Origin: an uncultured bacterium
GTDB taxonomy: Bacteria; Verrucomicrobiota; Lentisphaeria; Victivallales; UBA1829
Assembly (NCBI GenBank): GCA_902780135.1
Contig: CACZEK010000001.1
Location: 230,841-294,840 of the forward strand
Direction of reading: 5' to 3'
DNA length: 64,000 nucleotides
Shown: positions 16,948-24,910 of the stretch, one piece after another
Position numbering within the stretch: position 1 is the first letter of the stretch
Layout of the letters: the number at the start of each line of letters is the position of its first letter
Notes under the pieces: generated by a model
Seen by the model: only the letters and a program-made list of their open reading frames with translations
Databases searched by the model: none
Told to the model about the DNA's origin: nothing
Translations under genes and position numbers: made by a program

Positions 16948-18498
16948 ATGAACCACAGGCTCATCCTTTTCTTCATCTGCGTGATCGCCGCCTCGGTCGG
17001 CCTCATGGAATCCGTTTCCGGCATCGTCGGATTCTTCTGCAACGACGGGACGGGCGACGTCCGCGCGCTCCTGCTCTGCGCCGCCGTCACGCTCGTCGCC
17101 GGGGCAGCCGGATGCGCGATCTTCCGTCCGCGCACGGAACAGCACCGCAAAGCCGGACTGCGCGAAGGCTACGCGGTCGCCGCGTTCGGGTGGCTCGCCG
17201 CCTCGGTTCTCGGCGGCCTGCCGTTCCTCTTCGTGGCGCGCATGCCCTGGTACGACGCGTTTTTCGAATCCGTCTCCGGGTTCACGACGACCGGCGCCGC
17301 GCTGATCCACCGCGGATACCGCCTGATGGACGGGACCGTGCTGGCGGGCGGCGTGGAGAGCCTGCCGCGCGGCGTGGTCTTCTGGCGCGCGCTCGAATCC
17401 TGGCTGGGCGGCATGGGGATCGTGGTGCTCGCCCTGGCGGTCCTGCCGATGTTCAACCGCGGCGGCCAGATGCTCTACAACGCCGAAACGCCCGGCCTGA
17501 AATCCTCCGACACCCAGATCGCACCGCGCATCACCTCCTCCGCGAAGATCCTCTGGCTGATCTACGTCGGGCTTACCGCCTGCGAGGTCCTCCTGCTCCG
17601 CTTCGCCGGGATGGGCCTGTACGAAGCCGTCTGCAACTCCTTCACCACGATCTCGACCGGCGGATTCTGCACGCGCCAGGACAGCATCGCCGCCTTCCAC
17701 AGCACGCCGGTCACCCTGATCGTCACCTTCTTCATGTTCATCTCCGGCGTCAATTTCTATCTGCACGTGAGGTTCCTCTCCGGCAAGACCCTGTCGTATT
17801 TCCGCGACGAGGAATTCCGCGTGTACGCCTCGATCCTGGCGGGCGTCAGCTGCATCATCGCCGTCGCCCTGCTGCTCCAGGGACAGGCGTACGACGTTGC
17901 CCCGGAACAGAGCTTCGCCGAATCCATGACCGTCGTCGGACGCGCGTTCCGCGACGCCGCGTTCCAGACGGCCTCCATCATGACTTCCACCGGATTCGCG
18001 ATCGGGGATTACTGCACCTGGCCCCATATCGCGGTCGCGCTGATCCTGGGGATCTCCCTGATCGGCGGATGCGGCGGCTCGACCTCCGGCGGACTCAAAT
18101 GCGTCCGAGCCCTGCTGGTCTGGCGGCAGAGCCTGACCGAGGTCAAGCACAACATCTTCCCCCAGCTCGTCACCGGCGTATACCTGAACAACGTCCGCAT
18201 GAAAGCGCCCGCCATCCAGAAGACCATCGCGTTCTTCACCGCCTACATCGGCATCATCCTCGTCTTCTCGCTCCTGATCCCCGCCGTCTGCCCGGAATGC
18301 ACATGGGAATCCGCGCTCTCGATCTCCATCACCGGCCTCGGCAATATCGGCCCCGGCGCGGCGCAAATCGGCCCGGCGTGCGATTTCGACTGGCTCAATC
18401 CGGCAGCAAAACTCCTGTCCGCCTTCGAAATGCTCATCGGACGCCTCGAACTCTTCACCATTCTCGTGCTCTTCCTCCCGTCCTTCTGGCGCAAATAA
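16948..18498 (+). CDS. trkH: Trk K+ uptake membrane subunit TrkH
   Basis: This polytopic inner-membrane protein of 516 residues is the pore of the Trk system. It shows the pore-loop repeats with the selectivity glycines: SGFTTTGA (about 110), FTTISTGGF (about 232), IMTSTGF (about 350) and ITGLGNIGPG (about 465). The segment GGCGGSTSGGLK is the conserved intramembrane loop. Its partner is TrkA, encoded directly upstream. The 96-bp repeat array begins 3 bp after its stop. Confidence 0.94.
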   Translation: MNHRLILFFICVIAASVGLMESVSGIVGFFCNDGTGDVRALLLCAAVTLVAGAAGCAIFRPRTEQHRKAGLREGYAVAAFGWLAASVLGGLPFLFVARMPWYDAFFESVSGFTTTGAALIHRGYRLMDGTVLAGGVESLPRGVVFWRALESWLGGMGIVVLALAVLPMFNRGGQMLYNAETPGLKSSDTQIAPRITSSAKILWLIYVGLTACEVLLLRFAGMGLYEAVCNSFTTISTGGFCTRQDSIAAFHSTPVTLIVTFFMFISGVNFYLHVRFLSGKTLSYFRDEEFRVYASILAGVSCIIAVALLLQGQAYDVAPEQSFAESMTVVGRAFRDAAFQTASIMTSTGFAIGDYCTWPHIAVALILGISLIGGCGGSTSGGLKCVRALLVWRQSLTEVKHNIFPQLVTGVYLNNVRMKAPAIQKTIAFFTAYIGIILVFSLLIPAVCPECTWESALSISITGLGNIGPGAAQIGPACDFDWLNPAAKLLSAFEMLIGRLELFTILVLFLPSFWRK

Positions 18499-18500
18499 GG

Positions 18501-18884
18501 GAGGACAAGTCCTCCACTTGGGTTGTGCGCTCAGCTCCGCTTGCGCACACTGCAAGCAGTAACGGGCAGTGTCCGGCTTCGCTCGGACACGGGAATGAGG
18601 ACAAGTCCTCCACTTGGGTTGTGCGCTCAGCTTCGCTTGCGCACACTGCAAGCAGTAACGGGCAGTGTCCGGCTTCGCCCGGACACGGGAATGAGGACAA
18701 GTCCTCCACTTGGGTTGTGCGCTCAGCTTCGCTTGCGCACACTGCAAGCAGTGACGGGCAGTGTCCGGCTTCGCCCGGACACGGGAATGAGGACAAGTCC
18801 TCCACTTGGGTTGTGCGTTCAGCTCCGCTTGCGCACACTGCAAGCAGTGACGGGCAGTGTCCGGCTTCGCTCGGACACGGGGAT
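18501..18884 (+). repeat. tandem array of four 96-bp hairpin-rich repeats
   Basis: Four nearly identical 96-bp units start at 18501, 18597, 18693 and 18789. Each unit contains inverted repeats that can form stems: GAGGAC with GTCCTC (2-nt loop), TGTGCGC with GCGCACA, CACTGC with GCAGTG, and GTGTCCG with CGGACAC around a GCTTCGCT-type loop. Differences between units fall mostly in loops; the C-to-T change in unit 4 turns a G-C into a G-U pair in the second stem. The unit length is a multiple of three, so open frames appear on both strands, but nothing looks like a protein. Confidence 0.9.
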
Positions 18885-18940
18885 GCGGAGCATCATTCCG
18901 AAAAAAAAACGTTTTTTTCCGTTTTTTTCCGTTTCCGCAC

Positions 18941-18969
18941 TTGTTTTTTTCCGGTTGTTTCGGTATAAT
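18941..18969 (+). promoter_or_regulatory. sigma-70 promoter of the receiver gene
   Basis: TTGTTT (18941-18946), 17 bp, perfect TATAAT (18964-18969) preceded by CGG, 35 bp before the start codon. Confidence 0.65.
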
Positions 18970-19004
18970 AATATGGCTTATTTTATTTTCCGGAAGGACG
19001 ACCG

Positions 19005-19421
19005 ATGACTGAACCAGAGGCACTGCCGAGAGGCACCGAAACGCTGTTGATCGTGGACGACCAGGAGACCGTGTGGGATTTCCTGATCGAAGCGCTCCAG
19101 AATCTCGGATACTCCGTTCTCCTCGCAGAGAACGGAGAGGATGCCGTTTCCATCTACCGCGACAACCCCAGCCAGATCGACCTCGTCCTGCTCGACATGG
19201 TCATGCCCCGCCTCGGCGGGCACGGCACGTTCTACCAGATCCGTGCCATCGACCCCGACGCGAAGATCCTGCTGTCAAGCGGATTCGTGCAGGAGGGCGC
19301 CGTGCAGGACCTCCTCGACAACGGCGCCGCCGGATTCATCGCCAAGCCGCACCGCCTGCCAAAGCTCACGCGCGCCATCCGCGACGTGCTGGACGGCAAA
19401 CCGGTCTCCGGCCAGCTTTGA
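19005..19421 (+). CDS. stand-alone response regulator receiver (CheY-like)
   Basis: The protein of 138 residues is a single receiver domain without output domain. It has the acidic pair VDDQE (about 18-20), the phospho-acceptor Asp in LLDMVMP (about 65), a Ser in SSGF and the conserved Lys in AKPHR (about 115). AAGGA lies 6 nt before the ATG. It has its own promoter and a terminator 27 bp after its stop, so it is a single-gene unit. No histidine kinase is in the window, so its partner is unknown. The long A/T stretch and hairpin array upstream separate it from trkAH. Confidence 0.9.
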   Translation: MTEPEALPRGTETLLIVDDQETVWDFLIEALQNLGYSVLLAENGEDAVSIYRDNPSQIDLVLLDMVMPRLGGHGTFYQIRAIDPDAKILLSSGFVQEGAVQDLLDNGAAGFIAKPHRLPKLTRAIRDVLDGKPVSGQL

Positions 19422-19447
19422 CGGCCCGGCACACCGCCGGGACCGCG

Positions 19448-19470
19448 GGACGGATTTGTCCGTCCGTTTT
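19448..19470 (+). terminator. rho-independent terminator after the receiver gene
   Basis: GGACGGA (19448-19454), loop TTTG, TCCGTCC (19459-19465), then GTTTT. Confidence 0.65.
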
Positions 19471-19511
19471 CCTCCCCTTTCCGCACGCGCGTCTTTTTCT
19501 TTGGGTTTTTG

Positions 19512-19540
19512 TTGAAATCGACTGGAAAAAACGGGAAAAT
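19512..19540 (+). promoter_or_regulatory. possible weak promoter of the TPR lipoprotein/dnaG genes
   Basis: TTGAAA (19512-19517), 17 bp, GAAAAT (19535-19540). The -10 is poor, so this is tentative. Confidence 0.3.
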
Positions 19541-19579
19541 GGACTACTTTAAAAATGGGCTTAAGAATAAGGAGAATCC

Positions 19580-20344
19580 ATGCCGATGAAATTCATGAAA
19601 TCGCTTTACATAATCTGTTTCGCCGCCGTCTGCGCGGCATTCCTGCTGGCCGCCTGCGGACCGGAACCGACCGCCGACGAATGGATGCGCAGATCCCTGG
19701 CTTCCGCAAAGGAGGCGAAATGGGGCCGCGCGCTCGACCAGGCCGAAAACGCCGTGGAGAAAGCGCCCGGCGACACGCTGGCGAACGTCCTGTACGCCAT
19801 CGCGCTGGAGAACAACAACCGCACCGAGGAAGCGATCAGCGCGGCAGTCCGCTCGAGCTCGGATTCCTCCAGCTTCATCGCGCAGTACACGCTCGGCCGC
19901 CTCTACTGCCGCCAGCAGAAATACGACAGCAGCGTGAAGCCGCTGACCCGCGCGCTGGAGCTCCGTCCCGACGACGCGAACACGCTGATCCTGCTCGCGC
20001 GCGCCAAGCTGCACCTGAACACCGAAGACGCGCTGAACCTCAACAAGCGTCTCCTCTCCATCCCGCAGTTCAGCCAGTCCCCGGTGATCTACAACGAGCT
20101 CGGCGTGCTCCAGGTGCTGAAGGGCGAGCCGAAGAAGGCGACCGCGCTGTTCCTGAAGGCGCTCTCCCTCGACGCGGACAATCCGCACCTGAACCTGAAC
20201 AACGCCATCCTCCACGACTACTATCTGGGCGACCTCATGAAGGCGCGCCAGTATTACAACTCCTTCCTGCGGCTGTCCGCCAACCGCCGTGAGCTCCTCG
20301 ACGAATACAAGGACGTTCAGACGCGGCTGGAGATCATCCGCTGA
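19580..20344 (+). CDS. TPR-repeat lipoprotein
   Basis: This 254-residue protein has an N-terminal signal peptide with lipobox LLAAC (Cys about 24), predicting a periplasm-facing lipid-anchored protein. The rest is helical with tetratricopeptide repeats, clearest around residues 100-135 (AQYTLGRLYCRQQKYDSSV) and 170-205 (VIYNELGVLQVLKGEPKKA). TPR lipoproteins usually scaffold envelope complexes; no specific partner can be named. AGGAG lies 5 nt before the ATG. dnaG begins 10 bp after its stop, so they are probably co-transcribed. Confidence 0.85.
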   Translation: MPMKFMKSLYIICFAAVCAAFLLAACGPEPTADEWMRRSLASAKEAKWGRALDQAENAVEKAPGDTLANVLYAIALENNNRTEEAISAAVRSSSDSSSFIAQYTLGRLYCRQQKYDSSVKPLTRALELRPDDANTLILLARAKLHLNTEDALNLNKRLLSIPQFSQSPVIYNELGVLQVLKGEPKKATALFLKALSLDADNPHLNLNNAILHDYYLGDLMKARQYYNSFLRLSANRRELLDEYKDVQTRLEIIR

Positions 20345-20354
20345 CCCCCCTGCC

Positions 20355-22316
20355 ATGCCCCGCTATATCCCGGACGACGTACTCGACCAGATCCGGCTGC
20401 GCGCCGACATCATAGACGTCGTGCAGTCCTACGTCCCCACGCTGAAAAAAGCGGGCCTCACCTGGAAAGCGTGCTGTCCGTTCCACCACGAGAAGACCCC
20501 CTCGTTCACGGTCAACCCGGACCGCCAGATCTTCAAGTGTTTCGGCTGCGGCAAAGGCGGCGACGTCTTCAAGTTCGTCATGGAGCTGGAAAACCTCGAC
20601 TTCACTTCCGCCGCCGAGCACCTCGCGCACAAATACGGCATCATCATCCCGGAGACGCCCTCGCGGCGCGGACCCGGCGGAAGCAGGCGCGAGAACCTCG
20701 ACGGCCAGCCCGAATACGGCACGCGCGAACGCCTCTGCACGCTTCACGAGAAGCTCGCGCTCTTCTACCGCCGCTACCTGCTCGAGCACCCGGACGGACC
20801 CGTCGCGGCATATTTCCGCACGCGCGGCATCCCGAACGACGTCGCGGACAAGTTCTGCATCGGCGCGTCCCCGGACAGCTGGGACGCCGCCATCCAGTTC
20901 GCGCGCAAGGAGGGGTTCGTCGACGACGAGCTCCGCGCGTCCGGCATCGTGTCCAGCAAGGACGAAAACCAGGCGCGCATCTACGACCGATTCCGCAACC
21001 GCCTGATGTTCCCGATCTGGAACGAATCCGGGCGCATCGTCGGGTTCAGCGCGCGTTCGGTGGAGGCCGATCCGCAGGGCTGGAAATACGTGAACACGCC
21101 CGACACCGACATCTTCCACAAGGGCAGGCTGCTCTACGCCCTGAACTTCGCGCGCACATCCATCCCGAAGGCCGGCGCCGTGGTCCTCTGCGAGGGCCAG
21201 CTCGACGCCATCGCCATGCACCGCGCGGGCGTGACGCACGCCGTCGCGCCCCAGGGGACCGCGTTCACCGCCGACCAGGCGAAGATCCTCAAACGCCACA
21301 CCTCGACCGCGATCCTCGCCACGGACAACGACAACGCCGGGCGCGAGGCGGTCTTCAAGGACGCGGCGATCCTGCTGCCGCTCGGGTTCAACGTGAAAGT
21401 CGTGCGCTACCCCGGCGCGAAGGACGCCGACGAGACGCTCTCCAAATACGGCGCGGACGCCCTCGCCGGAGCCGTCCGCGACGCCGCCGATTTCTTCGAG
21501 TTCGCGCTCGAACACGCCCTGTCGCAGGTCGATCCCTCCACGCCCGCCGGGCGCGCCGCGGCCGCGAACGACGTGATCTACTGGATGATCCAGCTCGAAA
21601 ACGAGGTTACGCGCGAGTTCTATTTCGATTGGCTCGCGAAGAAGCTCAACGTGCCCCTCTCCTCCGTCGAAAGAGTTGCGGAACGCCGCCTCGTCGACGG
21701 CGCGCGGCACTCCGCCTCCGTGGTGCGGCGCGACGCGGGCGCCGTCCCGTCCCCGAAACCGCGCGACACCGCGCTCGAACGCGCCGTGTTCGAGCTGCTC
21801 GTGCTGATGCTGGATTCCGAGGAGTTCACGCAGAAGGCGGTCGACGACCGCCCTCCGGATTCGCTCGGCGACTCCGTCCCCGGCAAGGCCGCCGAAGCCC
21901 TGCTCCAGAGCGCCATGAACGGCGAATGGGAATCCGCCCCGCCGTCCATCCTGACCTCGCTCGAAATGGAGGGCGCGGACGTTTCGAAGTTCGTCGAGGC
22001 GATCGACCTCGCCGCCGCACGCCGCGCGGAACGCGAAGCCGCCGGGAGCGCGCGCCGCGCCGGACAGGCCGCGCCGCCCGCCTCGTGCCCCGCCGCCGAT
22101 CCCGACCTCTGCGAAAAATTCTTCCGGAACACCTACAATTCGAGCCTGCGCCTGATCCTGACCGACTACTACAAGCGGAAACGCGCCGCGCTGCTGGAAC
22201 AGGCGCGGTCGCTCCCCGAGGACGCACCGGAACGCGCCGCGCTCGTGAAGGAGATCGGCGACATTTCCGCCAAGCTCTTCAAGGAACTCCCCGCGCGCTT
22301 CAAAGTCGTGATCTGA
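20355..22316 (+). CDS. dnaG: DNA primase
   Basis: This enzyme makes RNA primers for DNA replication. The N-terminal zinc finger is CHC2 type with Cys41, His44, Cys62 and Cys65. The TOPRIM catalytic core includes EGQLDAIAM and DNDNAG (about residues 275-335). The C-terminal helical domain, which would bind the DnaB helicase, runs from about 440 to 653. The length of 653 residues is typical to slightly long. I placed the start at the ATG of 20355 (MPRYIP) because it begins the conserved domain; upstream codons belong to the previous gene's region. Confidence 0.95.
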   Translation: MPRYIPDDVLDQIRLRADIIDVVQSYVPTLKKAGLTWKACCPFHHEKTPSFTVNPDRQIFKCFGCGKGGDVFKFVMELENLDFTSAAEHLAHKYGIIIPETPSRRGPGGSRRENLDGQPEYGTRERLCTLHEKLALFYRRYLLEHPDGPVAAYFRTRGIPNDVADKFCIGASPDSWDAAIQFARKEGFVDDELRASGIVSSKDENQARIYDRFRNRLMFPIWNESGRIVGFSARSVEADPQGWKYVNTPDTDIFHKGRLLYALNFARTSIPKAGAVVLCEGQLDAIAMHRAGVTHAVAPQGTAFTADQAKILKRHTSTAILATDNDNAGREAVFKDAAILLPLGFNVKVVRYPGAKDADETLSKYGADALAGAVRDAADFFEFALEHALSQVDPSTPAGRAAAANDVIYWMIQLENEVTREFYFDWLAKKLNVPLSSVERVAERRLVDGARHSASVVRRDAGAVPSPKPRDTALERAVFELLVLMLDSEEFTQKAVDDRPPDSLGDSVPGKAAEALLQSAMNGEWESAPPSILTSLEMEGADVSKFVEAIDLAAARRAEREAAGSARRAGQAAPPASCPAADPDLCEKFFRNTYNSSLRLILTDYYKRKRAALLEQARSLPEDAPERAALVKEIGDISAKLFKELPARFKVVI

Positions 22317-22341
22317 GGCTGAGGCGCATCGGCCCCCTTTT

Positions 22342-24873
22342 TCAGCGGAATTTCCGCAGGCGCAGGGCGTTCGTCACCACGAAGAGCGAACTGCACGCCA
22401 TGGCGGCGGTCCCGAGCATGGGATGCAGACGCCAGCCGAAGAGCGGATACAGCGCGCCCGCCGCGACCGGGATCCCCAGCACGTTGTAGAAGAACGCCCA
22501 GAAGAGGTTCAGGCGGATGTTCCGCATGACGGCGCGGCTCAGCCGGACGGCGGTCACCACGTCGCGCAGGTCGCCGCGCAGCAGCACCACGTCCGCCGTC
22601 TCCATCGCGATGTCCGTGCCGCCGCCGATGGCGATCCCGACGTCCGCCCGGGCGAGCGCGGCCGCGTCGTTGATGCCGTCGCCGACCATGGCGACTTTAT
22701 CCCCGCCCTGCTGAAGCTCGCGGATGCACGCCTCCTTGCCGTCCGGCAGGACGCCCGCGATCACGCGGTCGATTTCCAGCCCGGACGCGGCGGCCTTCGC
22801 CGAGACTTCGGTGTCTCCGGTCAGCAGCACGGTCTTCAGTCCGAGCTCGCGGAGCGCGCGCAGGGCGTCCGCGCTGCCGTCCTTCACGGTGTCGCGGAGC
22901 GCCATGACGGCACGGAGTCTTTTCGCGTCGCGGTCCGCCAGGAAGAGCAGGCTGTGGCCGCCGGATTCCAGGTCGCGGATCAGAGGTTCCTGCACGGACA
23001 GCGCGATCCCCTCGCGTTCCATCAGGCGGGCGTTGCCGCAGACGTACCGGACGCCGCCGACGCTGCCGAAAACGCCCATGCCGGGCGCAGCGGAGAAATC
23101 CTCCACGCCCGCGTCCGGCGCGTTCACGCCGTGTTCCTGCGCGTACTGCACGACGGCGCGCGCGAAGGGGTGTTCCGACTTCGATTCGAGCGGCGCGGCG
23201 ACCTTCAGAAACTCTTCTTCTCCTCCGTCCGATTCCGTGCCGTCCGGGTTCAGCGTCACCACGCGCGACACGCGGTGCCGCCCCTCGGTCACGGTCCCGG
23301 TCTTGTCCAGGACCGCGGTCTTCACGTTGTGAAGCTCCTCGAGCGCGGTCGCGTTTTTGAACAGGATGCCGTACTTGGAGCCGACGCCCGTTCCGACCAT
23401 GATCGCGATCGGCGTGGCGAGTCCGAGCGCGCACGGACAGCTGATGACCAGCACGGCGATCGCGGTCGTCAGCGAGAAATACACGGACTGATGCTCCGCG
23501 AACAGCCAGAAGCACCCCGCCGCCAGCGCGGCGAGCAGCACGGCGGGCACGAAAACGCCGCTCACGCGGTCCGCGAAACGCGAGATCGGCGCGCTGGAGT
23601 TCGACGCGCTCTCCACCAGCCGGATGATGCGCGACAGCGTGGAATCGCTCCCCACGCGGTCCGCACGGAACCGGAACGAGCCGTTCAGGTTCATCGTCCC
23701 GCTTATCACGCGGTCGCCCGGCTCCTTGCCCGCCGGGACGCTTTCCCCGGTCACGCTCGACTGGTCCACGGTGCCGTTCCCGCTCACGACCACGCCGTCC
23801 GCCGGGATCGACGACCCGGGCCGGATCACCACGATGTCGCCGACGGCGAGTTCGTCCGCCGGGATCTCGATCTCCTTTTCCCCCCGGACCGCGACGGCGG
23901 TCTTCGGCGAGAGGTTCATCAGGCGGGACACGGCGTCCGTCGTGCGGCGTTTCGCCCGCGCCTCCAGGTATTTCCCGAAGGTCACGAGCACCAGGATCAT
24001 GCCGGACGTCTCGAAGTACAGGTTGCCCGCCGCCCCGGTCACGCGCGCGGGGTCCCCCTGCAGCTTTCCGAGCAGCATCTCCCCGACCATGACGAGGCTG
24101 TACAGCACGCTCGCGCCGGATCCGAGCATGATGAGCGAATCCATGTTCGGCGAGAGCTTCAGGAACCGCCGCGCGCCGCTGACGAAATACACGCGGTTCA
24201 CGTACAGCAGCGGGATCACGAGAACGAGCTGGAGCCAGGCGGCGTCGAGCGGGTAATCCTTCAGAAACCCGTGCATGGAGGAAAACGCGACGTACATGAG
24301 CGGAAGCATCAGGATCGCCGACCAGACGAGCTGGCGGAAGAGCTCGCGGGCCGGATCGGGCACGGCGGCGGGCGCTTTCTTCGGCGCAGGCGCGGCATTT
24401 CCGGCCGCCGGAGCGGGCGCGGGCGTTTCCTCCACGAGCTCGGCGGTAAATCCGGCGTCCTTCACCGCATCGACGATCTTCCGCGGCATATCCGGCGCAT
24501 TGTCGCACTTCACGGTCATGCGCCCGGTCACAAGGTTGACTTCGGCTTCGCGCACGCCGGAGACCGCCTTCACCGCCTTCGCCACGTGCGCCTGGCAGGA
24601 CGCGCAGCGCATCCCGCCCACCTGGAAAACATGTTCGACGGACGCGGCGGGCGCGGGCGCTTCCTCCACGATTTCAGCCGTGAATCCGGCGTCCTTCACC
24701 GCGTCGACGATCTTCCGCGGCATATCCGGCGCATCGTCCGTCTCCGCGGTCATGCGGCCGGTGATCAGATTCACCTCGACATTCTGCACGCCGGGGACCG
24801 CCTTCACCGCCTTCGCCACGTGCGCCTGGCAGGACGCGCAGCGCATCCCGCCCACCTGAAACAAATGTCTCAT
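22342..24873 (-). CDS. copper-translocating P-type ATPase with two N-terminal metal-binding domains
   Basis: This 843-residue P1B-ATPase exports Cu(I) from the cytoplasm. Two heavy-metal-associated domains (about residues 1-68 and 80-148) each carry GGMRCASC. The transmembrane CPC motif (SCPCALGLATP) defines a Cu/Ag type. DKTGT is the phosphorylated Asp motif and GDGINDAAAL the hinge. A conserved HP locus (SEHPFARA) is present. GGAGG lies 7 nt before the ATG. The two metal-binding domains are nearly identical, also in DNA. The gene follows the CPA2 antiporter by 37 bp on the same strand. CopA is the likely name, but Ag/Cu specificity cannot be fixed from sequence. Confidence 0.93.
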   Translation of the reverse strand: MRHLFQVGGMRCASCQAHVAKAVKAVPGVQNVEVNLITGRMTAETDDAPDMPRKIVDAVKDAGFTAEIVEEAPAPAASVEHVFQVGGMRCASCQAHVAKAVKAVSGVREAEVNLVTGRMTVKCDNAPDMPRKIVDAVKDAGFTAELVEETPAPAPAAGNAAPAPKKAPAAVPDPARELFRQLVWSAILMLPLMYVAFSSMHGFLKDYPLDAAWLQLVLVIPLLYVNRVYFVSGARRFLKLSPNMDSLIMLGSGASVLYSLVMVGEMLLGKLQGDPARVTGAAGNLYFETSGMILVLVTFGKYLEARAKRRTTDAVSRLMNLSPKTAVAVRGEKEIEIPADELAVGDIVVIRPGSSIPADGVVVSGNGTVDQSSVTGESVPAGKEPGDRVISGTMNLNGSFRFRADRVGSDSTLSRIIRLVESASNSSAPISRFADRVSGVFVPAVLLAALAAGCFWLFAEHQSVYFSLTTAIAVLVISCPCALGLATPIAIMVGTGVGSKYGILFKNATALEELHNVKTAVLDKTGTVTEGRHRVSRVVTLNPDGTESDGGEEEFLKVAAPLESKSEHPFARAVVQYAQEHGVNAPDAGVEDFSAAPGMGVFGSVGGVRYVCGNARLMEREGIALSVQEPLIRDLESGGHSLLFLADRDAKRLRAVMALRDTVKDGSADALRALRELGLKTVLLTGDTEVSAKAAASGLEIDRVIAGVLPDGKEACIRELQQGGDKVAMVGDGINDAAALARADVGIAIGGGTDIAMETADVVLLRGDLRDVVTAVRLSRAVMRNIRLNLFWAFFYNVLGIPVAAGALYPLFGWRLHPMLGTAAMACSSLFVVTNALRLRKFR
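24415..24870 (-). repeat. internal tandem duplication of the metal-binding domain
   Basis: Two blocks about 240 bp apart share long stretches of identical DNA. One identical segment of about 60 bp lies at 24563-24623 and again at 24803-24863. The duplication encodes the two HMA domains and their Ala/Pro linkers. Confidence 0.8.
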
Positions 24874-24910
24874 CGTTTCTCCTCCTTTTTATGGTATTTC
24901 AACCGGGTTT

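Larger units (their letters stand above)
18499..19004. other. non-coding gap between trkH and the receiver gene
   Basis: It contains the 96-bp repeat array (18501-18884), then long A and T runs (18900-18960) including AAAAAAAAACGTTTTTTT, which can fold as a weak A/T hairpin, and the promoter of the receiver gene. Confidence 0.7.

Noticed and set aside
18501..18884. CRISPR array
   Set aside because: Units abut directly without unique spacers, repeat length 96 is too long, and no cas genes are near.
14779..19023. Very long open frame on the minus strand opposite trkA/trkH
   Set aside because: It is antisense to well-supported genes, has low-complexity Arg/Asp/Gly composition and crosses the repeat array; this is a GC-rich shadow.
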